DNA from: Maritimibacter sp.
GTDB lineage: Bacteria > Pseudomonadota > Alphaproteobacteria > Rhodobacterales > Rhodobacteraceae
Reading direction: 5' to 3'
DNA length: 64,000 nt
NCBI GenBank assembly: GCA_017792445.1
Contig: CP051232.1
Span: 2,950,001-3,014,000 of the forward strand
In this document: piece after piece, positions 1 to 8,851 of the stretch
Layout: each line of letters starts with the position of its first letter
Position numbering within the stretch: position 1 is the first letter of the stretch
Translations under genes and position numbers: made by a program
The notes under the pieces: generated by a model
The model's input: the letters and a program-made list of their open reading frames with translations, nothing else
Told to the model about the DNA's origin: nothing
Database searches by the model: none

Positions 1-276
1 GGCCTGCGCCTCGGCCGCGAGGCTGGCGCGATCGGCCCACGGTTCGCAGGGACCGGGCCGCCAGCGGTACACAAACAACGCCCGCAGCACCGCCGGCAGG
101 ATGTCGGCGAACGCCAGTGCCTGTTCGACGCTCAGCCTGCGCCGGAACGTCTGCAACACGCCGTCCACCGCCGTGTAGGTCATGTTGTCCGAGGCCAGCC
201 CCATCCGGTCCTTCGCATCGGCGAGAAAGGCCTGCCAGTCCTTGCTGGCGGTTCGGTAGGCGTGGGGCATCGGCAT
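1..276 (-). CDS. DUF2267 domain protein (partial, C-terminus beyond window)
   Basis: The minus strand is open from an ATG at 276 to the first base of the window (92 codons), so the gene continues to the left of the window. The translated piece starts MPMPHAYRTASKDWQAFLAD and contains AVDGVLQTFRRRLSVEQALA and FADILPAVLRALFVYRW. This alternation of short amphipathic helices matches the DUF2267 family, small soluble proteins of unknown function in proteobacteria. A second in-frame ATG lies two codons later (270). No strong Shine-Dalgarno is visible for either. The gene is divergent from the SLC13 permease at 354, with about 77 bp between them for both promoters. Confidence 0.65.
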   Translation of the reverse strand, partial: MPMPHAYRTASKDWQAFLADAKDRMGLASDNMTYTAVDGVLQTFRRRLSVEQALAFADILPAVLRALFVYRWRPGPCEPWADRASLAAEAQA

Positions 277-353
277 GGGGGAAGCCTGCCACCCGGACGG
301 GGGGCGTGCAACGGATGGTTCAGCTTGCCGGCAAACCGGCATAGGGTCGCGCC

Positions 354-2129
354 ATGACCCAGGACCAGATCATCCTTTTCGCCCTGTTCATCGCCGTCTT
401 CGGGCTGCTGCTTTGGGGGCGGTTTCGCTATGACCTCGTGGCCTTCGGGGCGCTGATGCTGGGTGTGGTGCTGGGCGTGGTGCCGACCGAGGCCGCGTTC
501 TCGGGGTTCGGGCATCCGGCGACGCTGATCGTGGCGCTGGTGCTGGTGGTCTCGGCCGGGCTGGTGCGGTCGGGCGCGGTCTACCTGATCACCCGGACGC
601 TGGTCGACAGCAGCCGGGCGCTGGGCGCGCATATCGCTATCATGGGCGGCGTGGGCGGCGTGCTGTCGGCGTTCATGAACAACGTGGCGGCGCTGGCGCT
701 GCTGATGCCGGTGGACATCCAGACCGCGCGCAAGGCGGGCCGGGCGCCGGGGCTGACGCTGATGCCGCTGTCCTTCGCCACCATCCTTGGCGGCATGGCG
801 ACGCTGATCGGCACGCCGCCCAACATCATCATCGCTTCGATCCGCGCCGAGTCGCTGGGCGAGAGCTTCCGGATGTTCGACTTCGCCCCCGTGGGCGGCA
901 TCACCGCGCTGGTGGGCCTGGCGTTCGTCGCGCTGGTGGGCTGGCGGCTGATCCCGCAGGCGGCGGCCAGCACCTCGGACAGCGCGATGGACGATGCGGC
1001 CTACGTGGCCGAACTGACGGTGCCCGCGGATGCGAAGCAGGTGGGTCAGCGGCTGGATCAGCTGGCGGACGAGGCAGAGAAGGCCGGTGTCGTGATCCTT
1101 GGGCTGGTGCGCGGCGGCGAGCGTTTGCAGGGCAAGCGGCGGGACATGGTGATCGAGCCGCTGGACGCGCTGGTGCTGCAGGCGACGCCGCAGGCGCTGG
1201 ACGAATTCCGTGCGGCGCTGTCGCTGCGGTTCGCCGAGCCCAAGCGCGAGAAATACCTGTTCGACGAAAGCGAGGGCGTGTCGAAGATCGAGGTGGTGGT
1301 GCCGCAGGACGCCCGCATCGCCGGCAGCAGCGCGCGGGCCGTCGGGCTGAACTGGCGGCGGCGCTCGATCCTGCTGGGCATCTCGCGCAAGGGCGGCACG
1401 GTCGAGGGGCAGGTCCGGCGAGAACGGATCCGGGCGGGCGACATCCTGCTGTTGCTGGTCCCCGAGGGCGAGGAGGCCGAGGTCGTGGAATGGCTGGGCT
1501 GCCTGCCGTTGGCCGAACGCGGCCTGTCGGTGACGCAGGACAGCAAGACATGGCTTGCCATCGGCATGTTCGGGGCGGCGGTGGCGGCGGCATCTTTCGG
1601 GCTGATCTACCTTCCGGTGGCGCTGGGGCTGGTCGTCGTGGGCTATGTGCTGACGCGCATCGTGCCGATCTCGGAGGTCTACACCCATATCGAGTGGCCG
1701 GTGGTGGTGCTGCTTGGCTCGATGATCCCCCTGGGCTCGGCGCTGGAGACCTCGGGCGGGACCGAGCTGATCGCGGGCGCGCTGGTGGGATTGACCGAGG
1801 GGCTGCCGGCCTGGGCGATCCTGACGGTGCTGATGGTGGTGACGATGACCTTGTCGGACGTGCTGAACAACACCGCGACCGCCATCGTCGCGGCGCCGGT
1901 GGGCATCCGCATGGCGCAGTCGCTGGACGTGAACCCGGACCCGTTCCTGATGGCCGTCGCGGTCGCGGCGTCCTGCGCCTTCCTCACGCCCATCGGGCAC
2001 AAGAACAACACGCTGATCCTTGGGCCGGGGGGCTACCGGTTCGGTGACTACTGGCGGATGGGGCTGCCGCTGGAGATTCTCGTGGTGGCGGTCTCGGTTC
2101 CGGCGATCCTGGTGTTCTGGCCGCTGTAG
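354..2129 (+). CDS. SLC13-type permease with two internal RCK_C (TrkA-C) domains
   Basis: 591-residue inner-membrane protein of the SLC13/ArsB-NhaD (ion transporter) superfamily. About six hydrophobic segments cover residues 1-195. Two soluble TrkA-C/RCK_C-like modules lie around residues 205-285 and 300-385 (for example LDALVLQATPQAL and IRAGDILLLLVPEGEE). A second membrane half follows from about 400 to the end. The half-RCK-RCK-half layout is usual for this subfamily, and RCK_C modules normally bind small ligands and gate transport. Substrate cannot be told from sequence; sulfate, dicarboxylates and other anions are all known in the superfamily. The short N-terminus MTQDQIILFALF supports the ATG at 354. 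Confidence 0.85.
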   Translation: MTQDQIILFALFIAVFGLLLWGRFRYDLVAFGALMLGVVLGVVPTEAAFSGFGHPATLIVALVLVVSAGLVRSGAVYLITRTLVDSSRALGAHIAIMGGVGGVLSAFMNNVAALALLMPVDIQTARKAGRAPGLTLMPLSFATILGGMATLIGTPPNIIIASIRAESLGESFRMFDFAPVGGITALVGLAFVALVGWRLIPQAAASTSDSAMDDAAYVAELTVPADAKQVGQRLDQLADEAEKAGVVILGLVRGGERLQGKRRDMVIEPLDALVLQATPQALDEFRAALSLRFAEPKREKYLFDESEGVSKIEVVVPQDARIAGSSARAVGLNWRRRSILLGISRKGGTVEGQVRRERIRAGDILLLLVPEGEEAEVVEWLGCLPLAERGLSVTQDSKTWLAIGMFGAAVAAASFGLIYLPVALGLVVVGYVLTRIVPISEVYTHIEWPVVVLLGSMIPLGSALETSGGTELIAGALVGLTEGLPAWAILTVLMVVTMTLSDVLNNTATAIVAAPVGIRMAQSLDVNPDPFLMAVAVAASCAFLTPIGHKNNTLILGPGGYRFGDYWRMGLPLEILVVAVSVPAILVFWPL

Positions 2130-2146
2130 CGGGCCGTCACCGTTTC

Positions 2147-2180
2147 GTCAGTTGTCAGTTGTCAGTTGTCAGTTGTCAGT
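2147..2180. repeat. heptanucleotide tandem repeat GTCAGTT, 4.9 copies
   Basis: Plus strand carries four perfect copies of GTCAGTT followed by GTCAGT, 34 nt in all, between the permease stop (2129) and the MATE gene. Read on the minus strand the unit is AACTGAC. It overlaps the last codons of the MATE gene and supplies its TGA stop at 2169-2171. Because the unit is 7 nt, successive copies place TGA in all three minus-strand frames. Confidence 0.9.
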
Positions 2181-3542
2181 GGCGGTGGCGGCGCGGGCGC
2201 GGCGGGCGAATTCGGCCCAGAAGCGCCAGAGCAGGGTGAAGGCCGCGACGGCAAGGCCGCAGACCAGCCCGACCCAGACGCCTGCCGCCCCGAAGTCCAG
2301 CACGAAGCCGAAGACAAAGCCGGCGGGGAAGCCGAAGACCCAATACGAGATGGCGGCAAGGATCATCGGGGTCCGCGTGTCCTGAAGGCCCCGCAGCAGT
2401 CCCAGCGCCACCACCTGCAACCCGTCCACCGTGTTGAACAAGGCGGCCACCGACAGCAGCACGACGCCGATGGCAAGGATCTCGGGCCGGCGCGGGTCGG
2501 CAGGATCGACGAACAGGCCGATCAGAACCTCGGGCACGCTGAGATAGACCACCATCGTGACGATGGCGAACAGGATCGACAGGCCGGTGACGGCGCGCGC
2601 GCCCAGCCGCAGGAACTCCATGTCGCCGCGCCCCAGCGCCGCCCCGGCGCGTACCGTCGCCGCCTGGCTGAGGCCGAGATGCACCACGAAGGTCAGCGAC
2701 GCGAGCTGGATCGCCACGCCATGCGCCGCCAGCGGCACCGGTCCAAGCCAGCCCATCATCACGGCGGTCGCGGCGAACAGGCCGGTCTCGGCGAGGTTGG
2801 TCATGCCGATGGGCCAGCCAAGGCGGAACACCTGCCAGAAGGCCTCCCAGTCCGGGCGCCAGAAGCGGGCGAACAGCGTGTGCTCGTGCGTGACCTGCGC
2901 CGCGTAGACCGCGAAGGCGAGGAAGGTCAGGGCATGCACCGACAGCGAGGCGGTGGCGGCGCCGGCGATGCCCATCTCGGGCAGGCCCAGCTTGCCGAAG
3001 ATCAGTACGTAGTTCAGCGCGATGTTCAGCGCGGCCCCCGCCAGCGTGATCCAAAGCACCACCTGCGTGCGTTCCAGCGCCGACAGGTAGCTTTTCAGCA
3101 CCATGACCAGCAGGGCGGGCACCATCGCGAAAGAGGTGATGGCAAGGTAGGTCTGCGCCAGCGCCGCCACGTCCGGCGTCTGGCCCATCAGTTCCAGCAG
3201 CGGCCGCGACCAGATCAGCGCGGGCATCACCGCCAGCCCGTAGAGGATCGAGATCCACATCCCCATGCGCGTCACCCGGCGCACTTGCCGGTCGTCACCC
3301 GACCCGATGGCCTGCGCGGCCATGGGCATCACCGCGAAGGCAAAGCCCGAGCCGAGGATGAAGATCACGAACCAGATGGAATGCGCCAGCGTCGCGGCGG
3401 CCAGCGCCTCGACATCGTACCAGCCCAGCATCAGCGCGTCGGTCACGCCGATCGCCACTTGCGCAAGATGGCTGCCGATCAGCGGCAGTCCAAGGCCCAG
3501 AAGGCCCATCACGTGGGGTCGATATGTGCGCCAGATACTCAC
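2169..3542 (-). CDS. MATE family multidrug efflux transporter
   Basis: 457-residue polytopic membrane protein of the MATE/NorM family, which exports drugs or metabolites in exchange for Na+ or H+. The start MSIWRTYRPHVMGLLGLGLP leads straight into the first hydrophobic helix. The sequence holds two homologous MatE halves (about residues 15-175 and 240-400) with roughly 12 membrane segments. Typical features include DALMLGWYD near residue 35 and the small-residue-rich helices of each half. The C-terminus ends ...ATATDN with the stop created inside the GTCAGTT tandem repeat. It converges with the SLC13 permease. Substrate is unknown. Confidence 0.9.
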   Translation of the reverse strand: MSIWRTYRPHVMGLLGLGLPLIGSHLAQVAIGVTDALMLGWYDVEALAAATLAHSIWFVIFILGSGFAFAVMPMAAQAIGSGDDRQVRRVTRMGMWISILYGLAVMPALIWSRPLLELMGQTPDVAALAQTYLAITSFAMVPALLVMVLKSYLSALERTQVVLWITLAGAALNIALNYVLIFGKLGLPEMGIAGAATASLSVHALTFLAFAVYAAQVTHEHTLFARFWRPDWEAFWQVFRLGWPIGMTNLAETGLFAATAVMMGWLGPVPLAAHGVAIQLASLTFVVHLGLSQAATVRAGAALGRGDMEFLRLGARAVTGLSILFAIVTMVVYLSVPEVLIGLFVDPADPRRPEILAIGVVLLSVAALFNTVDGLQVVALGLLRGLQDTRTPMILAAISYWVFGFPAGFVFGFVLDFGAAGVWVGLVCGLAVAAFTLLWRFWAEFARRARAATATDN

Positions 3543-3593
3543 CCGCCGCCTCTAGGCCAGCACGTGCGACGGGGCAAGCCCCGGCGGGCGGTG

Positions 3594-4220
3594 TCAGGCG
3601 GCGGGCTTGCGCGCGACGAAGTCGATCAGCGCGGCGGTGCCGTTGTGGCCCTCGCCGCTGTCGACATGGGCGTCGTAATCGGCCTCGTGCAGCACCTCGT
3701 AGCCGGGGAAGGCGGCGTGCAGCAGGTCCAGCGTGTACATGTTCTCGACCTTGCCGGGGCCGCCGGTGCCATAGTCGACCTGCCGTGGCGCGAAGCCATG
3801 GATCATCAGCAGGCCGCCGGGTCTGACCGCCGCGTCGAAGCCGTGGAACACGGCTGGGCGATCGTCCGGGGACAGGAACTGGAAATAGACGCCCAGCACC
3901 GCATCGTAGCTTTCAGCAGCCCAGGCGTAGGACAGGATGTCGGCGTACTGGAATTCGACGCGGACCCCTTCCTGCGCGGCCAGTGCGCGGGCCTTGCCGA
4001 GCCCGACCTGCGAGTTGTCCATCGCGGTCACGTCCAGCCCGCGCTTGGCCAGCCAGACCGAGTTGCGGCCTTCGCCATCGGCGACGGCCAGCACGCGGGC
4101 GTTGTCGGGGATGTGGTGCGCCTGCTGTTCGACGAAGCCGGCGGGTCGGGTGCCGAACAGGTAATCCGACCGGTCATATCGGTCGTCCCAGAAACTGGCG
4201 GGGGCGAAATCGTCTGTCAT
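3594..4220 (-). CDS. class I SAM-dependent methyltransferase
   Basis: Small cytoplasmic methyltransferase of about 208 residues. I take the ATG at 4220 (MTDDFAPASFWDDRYDRSDY) because the open frame upstream (to 4256) adds a non-conserved tail. The SAM-binding motif I is visible as VLAVADGEGRNSVWLA, followed by an acidic residue at the end of the second strand in VTAMDNSQ. The FWDDRY and GEGRNS signatures place it near the TehB/thiopurine-methyltransferase-like group, in which some members act on tellurite or small thiols. The actual substrate is not evident. It stands alone on the minus strand, 50 bp upstream (in transcription sense) of the MATE gene. Confidence 0.8.
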   Translation of the reverse strand: MTDDFAPASFWDDRYDRSDYLFGTRPAGFVEQQAHHIPDNARVLAVADGEGRNSVWLAKRGLDVTAMDNSQVGLGKARALAAQEGVRVEFQYADILSYAWAAESYDAVLGVYFQFLSPDDRPAVFHGFDAAVRPGGLLMIHGFAPRQVDYGTGGPGKVENMYTLDLLHAAFPGYEVLHEADYDAHVDSGEGHNGTAALIDFVARKPAA

Positions 4221-4339
4221 GCAGGCAGAGATAGCCCCGCCTGCATGATTTGCCATGGGCTACGACGCCGGTGCGGCGAATTTTCCGCGAAAATCCGCGC
4301 TGTCCGTCCGCAGCCGCCCGTCCGCAGCCGCCGGTCGGG

Positions 4340-4768
4340 TCAGTTGACCGAGACGAGCTCCACGTCGAAGGTCAGCGTCTTGCCGGCCAGCGGGTGATTG
4401 GCGTCCAGCGTGATCTCGCTGTCGGTGGCTTCGGTCACGGTGACCGGGATCGCCTGGCCCTGCGGGGTCTGCATCTGCAGCTGGGTGCCGGGCTCGGTCG
4501 GGATGTGATCCGGGATCTGCTCGCGCGGGACGGCCTGCACGCGGGCCGGGTCATGGGCGCCGTAGGCATCCTCGGGGGCGATCTTCACGGTCTTCTTCTC
4601 GCCGACTTCCATGCCGGGCATCTCGCGGTCCAGGCCGGGGATGATCTGGCCGGACCCGACGGTGAACTCAAGCGGGTCGCGTCCCGCCGAACTGTCGAAC
4701 TGCGTGCCGTCGTCGAGGGTTCCTGTGTAATGGAGACGAACGGTATCGCCGGTTTTCACCTGGGTCAT
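4340..4768 (-). CDS. FKBP-type peptidyl-prolyl cis-trans isomerase (SlyD/SlpA-like)
   Basis: 142-residue cis-trans prolyl isomerase and probable chaperone. The ATG at 4768 is chosen because it is preceded by AGGAG at the right distance and begins MTQVKTGDTVRLHYTG, the usual start of the fold; the upstream extension is not conserved. FKBP core residues appear in LHYTGTLDDGTQFDSS, then LEFTVGSGQIIPGLD. The flap carries the inserted IF-type domain (about residues 70-120) typical of SlyD/SlpA proteins. No histidine-rich metal-binding tail is present, so it is closer to SlpA. It lacks a signal peptide and should be cytoplasmic. Confidence 0.9.
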   Translation of the reverse strand: MTQVKTGDTVRLHYTGTLDDGTQFDSSAGRDPLEFTVGSGQIIPGLDREMPGMEVGEKKTVKIAPEDAYGAHDPARVQAVPREQIPDHIPTEPGTQLQMQTPQGQAIPVTVTEATDSEITLDANHPLAGKTLTFDVELVSVN

Positions 4769-4906
4769 AAGGGCTCCTGGATAGGGGGGGAATTGCCGAG
4801 GCCGCATCCTGCGGGTGCTCGTGGTTCATCCCGGAATCGTCCCATCCGAGCCGCCGAATGTAAACCCCGCCGTCCCGCGGTGGGGCAAGCCCTTGTCCCG
4901 ATACGC

Positions 4907-4930
4907 AAAACCCGGCCACGAGGGCCGGGT
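4907..4930 (-). terminator. rho-independent terminator of the SPOR gene
   Basis: An 8-bp perfect stem (ACCCGGCC / GGCCGGGT, positions 4910-4930) with a 5-nt loop is followed on the minus strand by TTTT. It lies 24 bp past the stop of the minus-strand SPOR gene. Confidence 0.8.
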
Positions 4931-4953
4931 CTGCAACGCGGATGCGTTGGTCT

Positions 4954-5949
4954 TTACTGGCGGGTCGTCGCCCCGGTGTACCCGGCGCCGCGCACCATGT
5001 TCAGCCCGTTCGACAGGCCGCTGGTGCTGGCGAAGGGACCGGCCAGAAGCACGGTGTACGAGGTGCCACCGCGCTTGGTCGTCGACAGGTTCATCGGCAG
5101 GCCAAGCGGTGACAGCCCGGCAGCGGCAGCGCGCGCCTTGTCAGGGGTCGAGAACACGCCGACCTCGACGAACCGGTGCCCCGTGGGCGGCGTGTTCTTG
5201 GTCGAGACGGTGTAGGCGGGCCCGTGCGCCGTTTCGTGCGTCAGGATGTATTCGCGGTCCGGCGTCGGGCGGCCGTTGATCACCTTGTAGCGCTCGGTCT
5301 CGGGCGTCACCAGCTTGCGCGGAACGCCGGCGGTCCAGACCAGCCGCATCTGCACGAAGCCCTCGGGGGTGACGTGGCCTCGGTACGGATTGAACCGGCC
5401 GTCTTCGGGCTCGAACGCCATGCGATAGCCGGGCGGCGGCGTGATCGCGGGCGGTTTCGGCACGTGGATGACGCGGGTGCCATCGGCCAGCACGTAGGGG
5501 CCGGGGCCGCAGCCCGAGGTGCAGACCACGCGGGTCGCGGGCGGCGGAGCGGTGACCGTGACGGTGCGCGGCGGCGGCGTCGTGCGGACGATGTGCGTCG
5601 GCGCCGGTGCGGTGGCGGCGGGCGGCGGTGCCGTCACGACGCGCGGTGCGGGTTCCGGCGCAGGCGGCGCAAGCGGAGCGGGCGCCGGAACCGGTGCGCT
5701 GGCAAGCGACGGCGTGTAGCCGCACAGAAGCTGGCGGTCGCTGCTGACGCGTGGCACCCATGTCACCGCGCCGTCCAGACCGGCACGCACGAAGATGCAG
5801 CCGTTGCTGTCGACGTACTCCTTCCCCGTGTAATCGGTCGGCGGAATCTCGGCAGGGCCGGAAATGTCGTCCACGGACTGTGCCTGCGCCGTTCCGAGAC
5901 CGGCGACAAAACACAGGGCGGTGGCGGTAATTGTCTTAAATCGTTTCAT
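4954..5949 (-). CDS. exported SPOR-domain protein
   Basis: 331-residue secreted or periplasmic protein. The ATG at 5949 gives a clean signal peptide (MKRFKTITATALCFVAGLG, cleavage after AQAQ); an in-frame ATG at 5982 would spoil it. A proline/alanine-rich linker lies around residues 85-140, two short cysteine-containing segments flank it, and a SPOR domain occupies roughly the last 75 residues (FVEVGVFSTPDKARAAA ... YTVLLAGPF). SPOR domains bind denuded peptidoglycan, often at division sites. Unlike FtsN it has no N-terminal membrane anchor, which suggests a free periplasmic cell-wall protein. It is monocistronic, with its own terminator. Confidence 0.8.
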   Translation of the reverse strand: MKRFKTITATALCFVAGLGTAQAQSVDDISGPAEIPPTDYTGKEYVDSNGCIFVRAGLDGAVTWVPRVSSDRQLLCGYTPSLASAPVPAPAPLAPPAPEPAPRVVTAPPPAATAPAPTHIVRTTPPPRTVTVTAPPPATRVVCTSGCGPGPYVLADGTRVIHVPKPPAITPPPGYRMAFEPEDGRFNPYRGHVTPEGFVQMRLVWTAGVPRKLVTPETERYKVINGRPTPDREYILTHETAHGPAYTVSTKNTPPTGHRFVEVGVFSTPDKARAAAAGLSPLGLPMNLSTTKRGGTSYTVLLAGPFASTSGLSNGLNMVRGAGYTGATTRQ

Positions 5950-6010
5950 AATGTGCCCCCACACATGATGTTTTTCCACCATGGACGGATTCTGCCTGTG
6001 GGTAAAGTAG

Positions 6011-6032
6011 GTAAAGCGGCAAGCCGTTTTAC
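6011..6032 (-). terminator. hairpin at the end of the cdd-deoA-deoB-add-upp operon
   Basis: Inverted repeat GTAAAGCGG / CCGTTTTAC with loop CAAG and one G-U pair. It overlaps the TAA stop of upp (6029-6031), so the last codons of upp form part of the stem. The T-tract on the minus strand is weak (CTTTACC). Confidence 0.5.
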
Positions 6033-6661
6033 TTGGTGCCGAACATCCGGTCGCCCGCGTCGCCGAGGCCCGGAACGATATAGCCTTTCTCGTTCAGGTG
6101 GTCGTCGAGCGCGGCGGTGATGATCGGCACGTCGGGGTGCGCCTCTTTCATGTGAGCGACGCCCTCGGGGGCGGCAAGCAGGCACATGAAGCGGATGTCT
6201 TTTGCCCCGGCTTCCTTAAGCAGGTCGATCGCGGCGGCAGAGCTGTTGCCGGTCGCCAGCATCGGGTCGACCGCGATGGTCAACCGCTCGCCAAGGTTGT
6301 CGGGGACCTTGAAGTAATACTGCACGGGCTGAAGCGTCTCTTCGTCGCGATAAAGACCGACAAAGCCCACTCGGGCGGCGGGGATCAGTTCCAGCACGCC
6401 GTCCAGCAGCCCGTTGCCCGCCCGCAGGATCGACACCAGCGCCAGTTTCTTGCCCTCGATCACCGGCGCTTCCATCTCGCACAGGGGCGTTTCGATGGTC
6501 TCGGTGGTCATCGGCATCTCGCGCGTGACCTCGTAGGCAAGAAGGTGGCTGATCTCGCGCAGCAGACGGCGGAAGGACGCGGTCGAGGTGTCCTTCTTGC
6601 GCATGATCGAAAGCTTGTGCTGCACCAGCGGGTGTTTCACGACGGTCAGGTGGTCATACAT
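6029..6661 (-). CDS. upp: uracil phosphoribosyltransferase
   Basis: 210-residue cytoplasmic enzyme converting uracil and PRPP to UMP. The PRPP-binding loop is seen as [14 protein letters not shown], and the uracil-binding C-terminus as [15 protein letters not shown]. Length and end are typical of bacterial Upp. The start codon overlaps the end of add by 8 nt, so it is the last gene of a translationally coupled nucleoside-salvage operon. Its job here is to capture the uracil released from pyrimidine nucleosides by the upstream phosphorylase. Confidence 0.96.
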   Translation of the reverse strand: MYDHLTVVKHPLVQHKLSIMRKKDTSTASFRRLLREISHLLAYEVTREMPMTTETIETPLCEMEAPVIEGKKLALVSILRAGNGLLDGVLELIPAARVGFVGLYRDEETLQPVQYYFKVPDNLGERLTIAVDPMLATGNSSAAAIDLLKEAGAKDIRFMCLLAAPEGVAHMKEAHPDVPIITAALDDHLNEKGYIVPGLGDAGDRMFGTK

Positions 6662-7646
6662 CGGCAGGCTCCAGTTTCTTCAGCACGCGCGTTCGGGTCG
6701 CCTCGTCGCAGAAAGCGGCGTTCGCTGCAATCCGCGCGAGGTCGCGGAAATCGTCTTCTTCCCACTCGAAGGTTTCCGACAGGCGGTCGTATTCGGACTT
6801 CATCGTGGTGTGGAAGAAGGGCGGATCGTCGGTCGAGACGGTGACCTTCACCCCGCGTTTGCGGAGTTCGGCGATGGGATGCCTGGCCAGCGAGGGGTAA
6901 ACGCCAAGGAACACGTTCGAGCCGGGGCAGACTTCCAGCACCACCTCGTCCTCGGCCAGCCGGTCGACCAATGCGAGGTCCTCGATCGCGTGGACGCCAT
7001 GGCCGATGCGCGACGGCCGCAGCGCGTCCAGCGCGTCGCGCACGCTGGCCGCGCCGCCCCATTCACCGGCGTGAACGGTGATGCCCAGCCCGGCCTCGCG
7101 CGCCATGTCGAAGGCATAGGCGAAATCCGCGGGCTTGCCCTTCTTCTCGTCGCCCGCCATGCCGAATCCGGTCAGCCAGTCGCCCGCCGTCTCGGCGGCG
7201 CATAGGGCGGTCTCTTTCGCCTTCTCCGGTCCGAAATGGCGGATGCAGGTGACGACGCCGCGCATGGTGATGCCCATCGTGCGCTCGGCCTCTTCCGCCG
7301 CTTCCCGTATGGCCGCAAGGTATTCGCGCCACGCGCCGACATCGCGCCCGCCGCAGAAATCGGGGCTGATGAAGGACTCGGTATAGATCACGCCGTTCTT
7401 CGCGCTTTCTTCCAGCACCGCCAGCGTCAGCCTTTTGTAGTCGTCCGGGCTTTGCAGGGTCGAGGTGGCGGCTTCGTAGACCTCGAGAAAGTGCCAGAAA
7501 TCCCGGTAATCATAGCTGCCGTCTGGCTTAAAAATGCCGGATATGTCCAACTTCTTCTCTTTCGCCAGTCCCGCGATGAACTGCGGAGGCGCGCCGCCTT
7601 CAAGGTGCAGATGCAGTTCGACTTTCGGCAGATCCGTAACAGTCAC
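6654..7646 (-). CDS. add: adenosine deaminase
   Basis: 330-residue zinc hydrolase deaminating adenosine/deoxyadenosine to inosine. The start is a GTG at 7646 that overlaps the deoB stop by 4 nt (GTGA) and directly precedes the conserved zinc motif [10 protein letters not shown] (His12, His14). Further metal/catalytic residues appear in [17 protein letters not shown] and VSTDDPPFF. The open frame extends upstream to 7889 but that part reads through deoB and is not conserved. Its place between deoB and upp fits purine-nucleoside salvage in the same operon. Confidence 0.94.
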   Translation of the reverse strand: MTVTDLPKVELHLHLEGGAPPQFIAGLAKEKKLDISGIFKPDGSYDYRDFWHFLEVYEAATSTLQSPDDYKRLTLAVLEESAKNGVIYTESFISPDFCGGRDVGAWREYLAAIREAAEEAERTMGITMRGVVTCIRHFGPEKAKETALCAAETAGDWLTGFGMAGDEKKGKPADFAYAFDMAREAGLGITVHAGEWGGAASVRDALDALRPSRIGHGVHAIEDLALVDRLAEDEVVLEVCPGSNVFLGVYPSLARHPIAELRKRGVKVTVSTDDPPFFHTTMKSEYDRLSETFEWEEDDFRDLARIAANAAFCDEATRTRVLKKLEPADV

Positions 7647-8851
7647 AGGAAGGACCTCCCCGGCGGGTGCGCCGGTATTTCCAGATGGGCGGCGATGGAT
7701 GCGGCGACGTCGGCGAAGCCGACATTGCCGGTTTCCCTGAGGCCGACGCCGTATCCGACGACCGGCACACGTTCGCGCGTGTGATCGGTGCCGCGCCACG
7801 TGGGATCGTTGCCGTGGTCGGCGGTGAAGATCGCCAGATCTCCGGGGCGCAGGCGGTCGAGGAACCGGGGCAGGGCGGCGTCGAACCACTCCAGCGCGCG
7901 GGCATAGCCGGACACGTCGCGGCGGTGACCGTACAGGCTGTCGAACTCGACAAAGTTCGCAAAGGTAAAGGAACCGTCGGGTGCTTCGTCCGCGAAGGCG
8001 GTCAAATGTTCGAAAAGGACATCATCCGCGCCCTTCCGCACCTCATCTATTCCGCGCATCGAGAAGATGTCTCCGATCTTGCCGACCGCCTGCACCCGTC
8101 GCCCGGCGGCCTGCGCCCAGTCGCACAGCGTCGGGCTGGGCGGGGCGATGGCATAGTCCTTGCGGTTGGTGGTGCGGGTGAAGCCTTCGGCCTCGGACCC
8201 CACGAAGGGGCGGGCAATGACGCGGCCGACCTTCATCGCGTGCAGCGTGGGCGCGAGCGTCTTGCAAAGAGCCAGCAACCGGTCGAGGCCGAAGTGTTCC
8301 TCGTGCGCGGCGATCTGGAACACGCTGTCGGCAGAGGTGTAGCAGATCGGCCAGCCGGTTCGGATGTGCTCGGCCCCGAGGTCCGAGACGATGGTGGTGC
8401 CCGACGCGTGGCAGTTGCCAAGGATGCCATCGGTGCCAGCGGCGGCGCAGACCTTGGCGACAAGGTCGTCAGGAAAGCACGGCTCGGTCTGAGGGAAATA
8501 GGTCCAGTCCCACGGCACCGGCACGCCGGACAGTTCCCAGTGGCCCGAGGGCGTGTCCTTGCCCGGCGAAATCTCGGTGGCCGCGCCCCACAGGCCCTGC
8601 GGCGTGGCATCGAGGCCCGGCATCTTGGCGCCCGACGCCAGCCGGATCGCTGCCCCCAGCCCAAGCGCGTCGAGATTCGGCAGGCTCAGCGGCCCGCTGC
8701 GGCCCTCCTCGGCGTGGCCCGCGGCGCATTCGGCGGCGATGTGCCCCAGCGTGTTCGCGCCTTCGTCGCCGAAGTCGGCGGCATCGGGCGCGCCGCCGCA
8801 GCCAACGGAATCGAGGACGACCAGAAACGCGCGGTGTTTTTCACGGGGCAT
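7643..8851 (-). CDS. deoB: phosphopentomutase
   Basis: 402-residue metalloenzyme of the alkaline-phosphatase superfamily that interconverts (deoxy)ribose-1-phosphate and the 5-phosphate. The ATG at 8851 starts [20 protein letters not shown], with the first metal-binding Asp in VLDS. The C-terminal metal site is [18 protein letters not shown]. Length agrees with DeoB (about 400). It overlaps deoA by one base (TGATG) and add by four. It feeds the pentose phosphate released by deoA and other phosphorylases into central metabolism. Confidence 0.95.
   Translation of the reverse strand: MPREKHRAFLVVLDSVGCGGAPDAADFGDEGANTLGHIAAECAAGHAEEGRSGPLSLPNLDALGLGAAIRLASGAKMPGLDATPQGLWGAATEISPGKDTPSGHWELSGVPVPWDWTYFPQTEPCFPDDLVAKVCAAAGTDGILGNCHASGTTIVSDLGAEHIRTGWPICYTSADSVFQIAAHEEHFGLDRLLALCKTLAPTLHAMKVGRVIARPFVGSEAEGFTRTTNRKDYAIAPPSPTLCDWAQAAGRRVQAVGKIGDIFSMRGIDEVRKGADDVLFEHLTAFADEAPDGSFTFANFVEFDSLYGHRRDVSGYARALEWFDAALPRFLDRLRPGDLAIFTADHGNDPTWRGTDHTRERVPVVGYGVGLRETGNVGFADVAASIAAHLEIPAHPPGRSFL

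Noticed and set aside
180-2000. 606-residue minus-strand open frame
   Set aside because: Antisense shadow of the SLC13 permease; His/Arg/Gln-rich low-complexity translation typical of high-GC antisense frames.
2147-2180. CRISPR-like repeat
   Set aside because: The units are 7 nt and contiguous without spacers; it is a simple tandem array. No CRISPR array or cas gene occurs in the window.
2166-4397. 743-residue plus-strand open frame
   Set aside because: Runs antisense to the MATE and methyltransferase genes, which have clear motifs.
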